The position numbers and the translations under genes are program-made. Source: Streptosporangiaceae bacterium (GTDB lineage: Bacteria > Actinomycetota > Actinomycetes > Streptosporangiales > Streptosporangiaceae). Taken from it: a DNA stretch of 16,113 nucleotides. Numbering within the stretch: the first letter of the stretch is position 1; every line of letters starts with the position of its first letter. This document shows positions 13,511-16,113 of the stretch, piece after piece. The notes beneath the pieces are model-generated. The model saw only the letters and a list, made by a program, of their open reading frames with translations. It was not told the origin of the DNA and made no database searches. The stretch covers positions 1 through 16,113 of the forward strand of contig JAICWX010000204.1 of the NCBI GenBank assembly GCA_025934635.1, given 5' to 3'.

Positions 13511-14737
13511 GGATCCCTCGGCCAGGGCGGCCAGCCGGTCGAGCGAGGCCCGCAGCCGGTCGGCTGTGGTCGCCCGGGCCCGTCCGAGCCGCTTCGCATC
13601 GGTCAGCCCGGTCCAGTCGTAGGTGCAGGTGACCCGGGTGGCCGACCCGCCGGACGGCTCGAGTTCCCAGCGCCACAGGTGCCCCGGCGGCCGCTGCCCG
13701 ACCTCGGACGGCGTCCACGCGATCCGGCGGCCCTCCTCGAACTCGGTGACGTGGTTCTCCCGGACGTCACCGCGGGTCAGCGTCATCGTGAACACGTCGC
13801 CGGCCCGCCGGACGCGCTGCCCGGCGTCCGCGACGGCCAGGTTGTCGTTGCCGTCCCAGCCCGGCTGGGACGCCGGGTCCGCGATCAGCTCGAAGATCCG
13901 CTCCGGCCCGGCCGCGATCTCCCGGCTGGCCCGCACCACCCGCGGCGCGTCAAGGAACGTACTGATGGCGGCCCATGCACGCTCCGGCTGCTCGGCCGCC
14001 ACGGCGTGGCCGCAGTCCTCGATCACCTCGACCTGACTGCCCGCGATGCCCCGGCCGAACTCCGCGGCGTAGGCGACCGGAACGAGCGCGTCCTCGCGCC
14101 CCCAGATCACCAGGGTCGGCACCCCGATCCGGTGCAGCCGCCGGCCGAGGCCGTGATCCGCGATCGGCCAGGCGAACTTGGTGGTGCAGCCGGTGTTCCA
14201 GGTGCTCTGCGCGATCATCGCCGGAAGCTGCTCAGGATCGGCGGGCGGGGCCAGCGCGGCCGGGCGATCCGGGTGCCGGTACAGGTACCCGGGGACCTCC
14301 TCCGGCGGCCCGGACACCATCTCCACCAGCGGGATCGGGGCGTCGTCGCGCCACAGGCCCAGGGGCGCCACCAGCACCAGCTTCGAGAACAGCCGCGGGA
14401 AGCTCGCGGCCAGGTCAGCCGCGACCATGCCGCCGAACGACTGGCCGACCGCGGCCGGGCGGTCCACGCCGAGCCGGCCGATCACCTCCTCGTAGATCAG
14501 CAATAGCTCCCAGAACGTCTGCACCTCCCGGATCGCCTGCGGGTCGCCGGGTGAGGTACCGGGATGCTCCGGCGCGTACACGGTGCGGGTCTCGGCCAGC
14601 CGGTCGAGCAGCGGTGACCAGGCCAGCCCGGGCAGCGGGTGGAAGAACAGCACCGGCGGCCCGGACCCGGCCACCTTGACGTGCAGCTTCAGCCGCCCGT
14701 CCCAGACCTCGACCGCCTCGTCGCGCATCCAGGCCAT
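13496..14737 (-). CDS. Alpha/beta hydrolase fused to a C-terminal SRPBCC (START-like) domain
   Basis: 413 aa from the ATG at 14737, with GGAGGG 8 nt upstream; GTG at 14740 is an in-frame alternative. Residues ~1-262 are an alpha/beta hydrolase: oxyanion 'FFHPLPG' (H33), nucleophile elbow 'VGQSFGGM' (S100), acid 'IWGREDALVP' (D216) and 'EDCGHAVAAEQP' (H244), a complete Ser-Asp-His triad. Residues ~268-405 form a SRPBCC/polyketide-cyclase-like fold: 'SREIAAGPERIFELIADPASQPGWDGN', 'GDVFTMTL', 'NHVTEFEEGRRIAWTP', 'WRWELEPSGGSATRVTCTYDWTG'. SRPBCC domains hold hydrophobic ligands in a deep cavity, so the fusion may deliver or sense a lipophilic ester or lactone. The LLM oxidoreductase stop overlaps this start (TGATG), so the pair is one operon: oxidise (Baeyer-Villiger-like?) then hydrolyse. 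That pathway is inference. Confidence 0.88.
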   Translation of the reverse strand: MAWMRDEAVEVWDGRLKLHVKVAGSGPPVLFFHPLPGLAWSPLLDRLAETRTVYAPEHPGTSPGDPQAIREVQTFWELLLIYEEVIGRLGVDRPAAVGQSFGGMVAADLAASFPRLFSKLVLVAPLGLWRDDAPIPLVEMVSGPPEEVPGYLYRHPDRPAALAPPADPEQLPAMIAQSTWNTGCTTKFAWPIADHGLGRRLHRIGVPTLVIWGREDALVPVAYAAEFGRGIAGSQVEVIEDCGHAVAAEQPERAWAAISTFLDAPRVVRASREIAAGPERIFELIADPASQPGWDGNDNLAVADAGQRVRRAGDVFTMTLTRGDVRENHVTEFEEGRRIAWTPSEVGQRPPGHLWRWELEPSGGSATRVTCTYDWTGLTDAKRLGRARATTADRLRASLDRLAALAEGSLPPG

Positions 14738-15963
14738 CACGCCTGCCCTCCGGCCGCCCGCGGCCACCAGTGGTTCTCCCAGCCGTCCGCGTCCCAGACC
14801 GGTCGCAGCCGCGGCAGCACCTCCGAGGCGAACAGCGCGATGTTCTTCTCGGTCAGGTCCCGCGGCATCGACCCGTTCTGCAGCATCACCATCAGGTTGC
14901 CGATCCGGAACTCGCGCACGAACGCCTCGATCTGGTCCGCGACCGTGGCCGGGCTGCCCACGATCGCCACCTGGTTGTCGACGAGTTCTTTGTAGGTCGC
15001 CGTCTTCATCCGGGAGAGCATCCCGCGCTGTCCCGTCGCCCGCAGCATGCCCTCGATCGCGGCCGGCTCGGCGTAGCCCGGTACCGCCATGGCGGTCGCC
15101 GGGATCGCGCCGACCCCGGACCGGTAATGCGCCACCAGATGCGCGGCGTACTCCCGTTCGGCCCGTTCGTCGGTCTCGGAGACGGCCACGACCTGCAGGA
15201 AGGCCAGCCGGTAGGGGTTGCGGTCGCGGCCCATCTCCGCCGCGAGGTCCCAGTACCGGTCGAAGACCTGCCGCCCCGCCAGCTTGGGGCCGTCCCAGCT
15301 CAGGTACACGAAGGCGTAGTCGTTGGCGATGATGTCCCGCAGCGTCCCGGCCGAGCCGGTGCCCGGGACCCAGATCGGCGGGTGCGGCTGCTGGACCGGC
15401 CGCGGCCAGATGTTGACCTGGCCGTACTTCTCGAAGCGGCCGTTCCAGGCGAACGGCCGCGGCTCCGACCACGCCTTCAGGATCAGCTCCCGGTGCTCGC
15501 GGTAGCGCTCCCGGGTCTCCACCGCGGGCAGCGCCGCGTTGAGGTTCGCGTCGTAGCTGAGCCCGAGCGGGAAGCCGGCGATCAGCCGGCCGCCGCTGAC
15601 GCAGTCCAGCAGCGCGTACTCCTCGGCGATCTTCAGCGGCTCGCGGGTCTTGCCGAGCGAGCGGCCCAGCACGGTGATGGCCACGTCCAGGCCCTCGGCC
15701 CGCGCGGCGTAGGCGACCGCCGAGGCCAGCAGGTCCGGGTTGGGCGAGACGTCGTACGCGGACTGGCCGTGCTCGGTCACGCAGACCCCGTCGAAGCCGG
15801 CCCGCGCCCCGGCCATGAGCTCGGCGTAGGCGGAGAACAGCGATTCGGTCATCCGCGCCGGGTCGACGACGTCGTAGGGCGCCGTCACCACCGAGCTGTG
15901 CTGGTCCTCGAAGCCTTCGGGCAGGTAGCGGTAGGGCACCTGCTCGAACAGGCTGACCTTCAT
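14737..15963 (-). CDS. LLM-class flavin-dependent oxidoreductase (luciferase-like monooxygenase)
   Basis: 408 aa from the ATG at 15963, preceded by GGAGGAGG at 7 nt. The N terminus 'MKVSLFEQVPYRYLP' is the first barrel strand. Then come 'GFDGVCVTEHGQSAYDVSPNPDLLASAVAYAARAE' (the usual E-H and NP-x2-L-ASA motif), 'AITVLGRSLGKTREPLKIAEEYALLDCVSGGRL' (LLM core motif), 'YREHRELILKAWSEPRPFAWNGRFEKYGQVNIWPRPVQQPHPPIW' (typical LLM segment), and 'VAIVGSPATVADQIEAFVREFRIGNLMVMLQNG' near the end. Members use FMNH2 or F420 for monooxygenation or hydride transfer. It is translationally coupled to the hydrolase fusion. A second, unrelated-looking LLM tail sits at the start of the window, so two LLM enzymes occur within 16 kb. 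The ~150 bp upstream is non-coding and GC-rich. Confidence 0.93.
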   Translation of the reverse strand: MKVSLFEQVPYRYLPEGFEDQHSSVVTAPYDVVDPARMTESLFSAYAELMAGARAGFDGVCVTEHGQSAYDVSPNPDLLASAVAYAARAEGLDVAITVLGRSLGKTREPLKIAEEYALLDCVSGGRLIAGFPLGLSYDANLNAALPAVETRERYREHRELILKAWSEPRPFAWNGRFEKYGQVNIWPRPVQQPHPPIWVPGTGSAGTLRDIIANDYAFVYLSWDGPKLAGRQVFDRYWDLAAEMGRDRNPYRLAFLQVVAVSETDERAEREYAAHLVAHYRSGVGAIPATAMAVPGYAEPAAIEGMLRATGQRGMLSRMKTATYKELVDNQVAIVGSPATVADQIEAFVREFRIGNLMVMLQNGSMPRDLTEKNIALFASEVLPRLRPVWDADGWENHWWPRAAGGQA

Positions 15964-16113
15964 TCCAGGCCTCCTCCGGCGCTTGCGCCCCTCCCACCCG
16001 ACCACACCCCGGCCCGGCGCCGCAACCACCCCATCCCCCGTCCCGGTAAACACGACACGCGGCGGGCGGACGCACCAAGCGGGAGCCCCCCCCGAACGGC
16101 GCGAGCGGTTCAC
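15964..16113. other. Non-coding upstream region at the window edge
   Basis: No gene or convincing promoter is seen. The only AT-richer patch is GTAAACAC (16046-16053). An 8-C run lies at 16086-16093. Reading frames here continue from the LLM gene but have no start or family match. Confidence 0.4.

Noticed and set aside
14738..16078. Upstream extension of the hydrolase-SRPBCC frame giving an 860-residue protein
   Set aside because: This part overlaps the LLM gene in another frame, is Gly/Arg/Ala repetitive and has no domain. The start at 14737 has a good ribosome site and coupling.
16086..16093. Run of eight C as a phase-variable tract
   Set aside because: It lies in non-coding GC-rich sequence at the window edge with no linked reading frame to switch.

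Overview
The window is about 70 % G+C, with almost every third codon position G or C. GTG is used as a start codon, genes overlap by 4 bp (ATGA, GTGA), and GGAGG ribosome binding sites alternate with probable leaderless starts. This points to a high-GC actinobacterium. The gene families (LLM flavin enzymes, fused FadE-type acyl-CoA dehydrogenase, FCD-type GntR, actinobacterial IS605-type tnpB) agree. Genus cannot be told from sequence reading alone.

Region 1 (1-7935) is a catabolic island on the + strand. It starts with the tail of an LLM-class flavin oxidoreductase, translationally coupled to an AtzA/TrzA/SAH-deaminase-like amidohydrolase. An IS605-type tnpB insertion (about 1541-2703, minus strand) follows, then a GntR/FCD regulator and a GMC oxidoreductase. 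After a 156-bp regulatory gap come an NCS1 nucleobase-type permease and a second, divergent AtzA-like amidohydrolase. The gap holds a good housekeeping-type promoter, with three AGATCT hexamers in tandem just downstream of its -10 and a fourth copy 100 bp upstream. Together this looks like uptake (NCS1), deamination or ring hydrolysis (two amidohydrolases), and oxidation (LLM, GMC) of an unidentified nitrogen heterocycle, switched by the local GntR protein. The substrate is not recognisable.

Region 2 (7936-8199) is a convergent gap with two fold-back structures: a 14-bp perfect GC hairpin, and an 86-nt imperfect palindrome whose arms each contain a tandem 18-bp repeat.

Region 3 (8200-11810) has a minus-strand MFS transporter, divergent from a long + strand acyl-CoA dehydrogenase built of two fused ACAD halves.

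Region 4 (11842-13510) has a minus-strand GDP-mannose 4,6-dehydratase only 34 bp from a divergent DUF1638-type protein, both with plausible leaderless starts.

Region 5 (13496-15963) is a minus-strand two-gene operon: an LLM flavin oxidoreductase overlapping an unusual alpha/beta-hydrolase fused to a SRPBCC domain. The last 150 bp are upstream non-coding sequence. No rRNA, tRNA or CRISPR array was seen.

The strongest candidates for something undescribed are the N-heterocycle island with its AGATCT operator array, the hydrolase-SRPBCC fusion operon, the tandem-repeat palindrome, and the tnpB with an in-frame loss of part of its RuvC domain.
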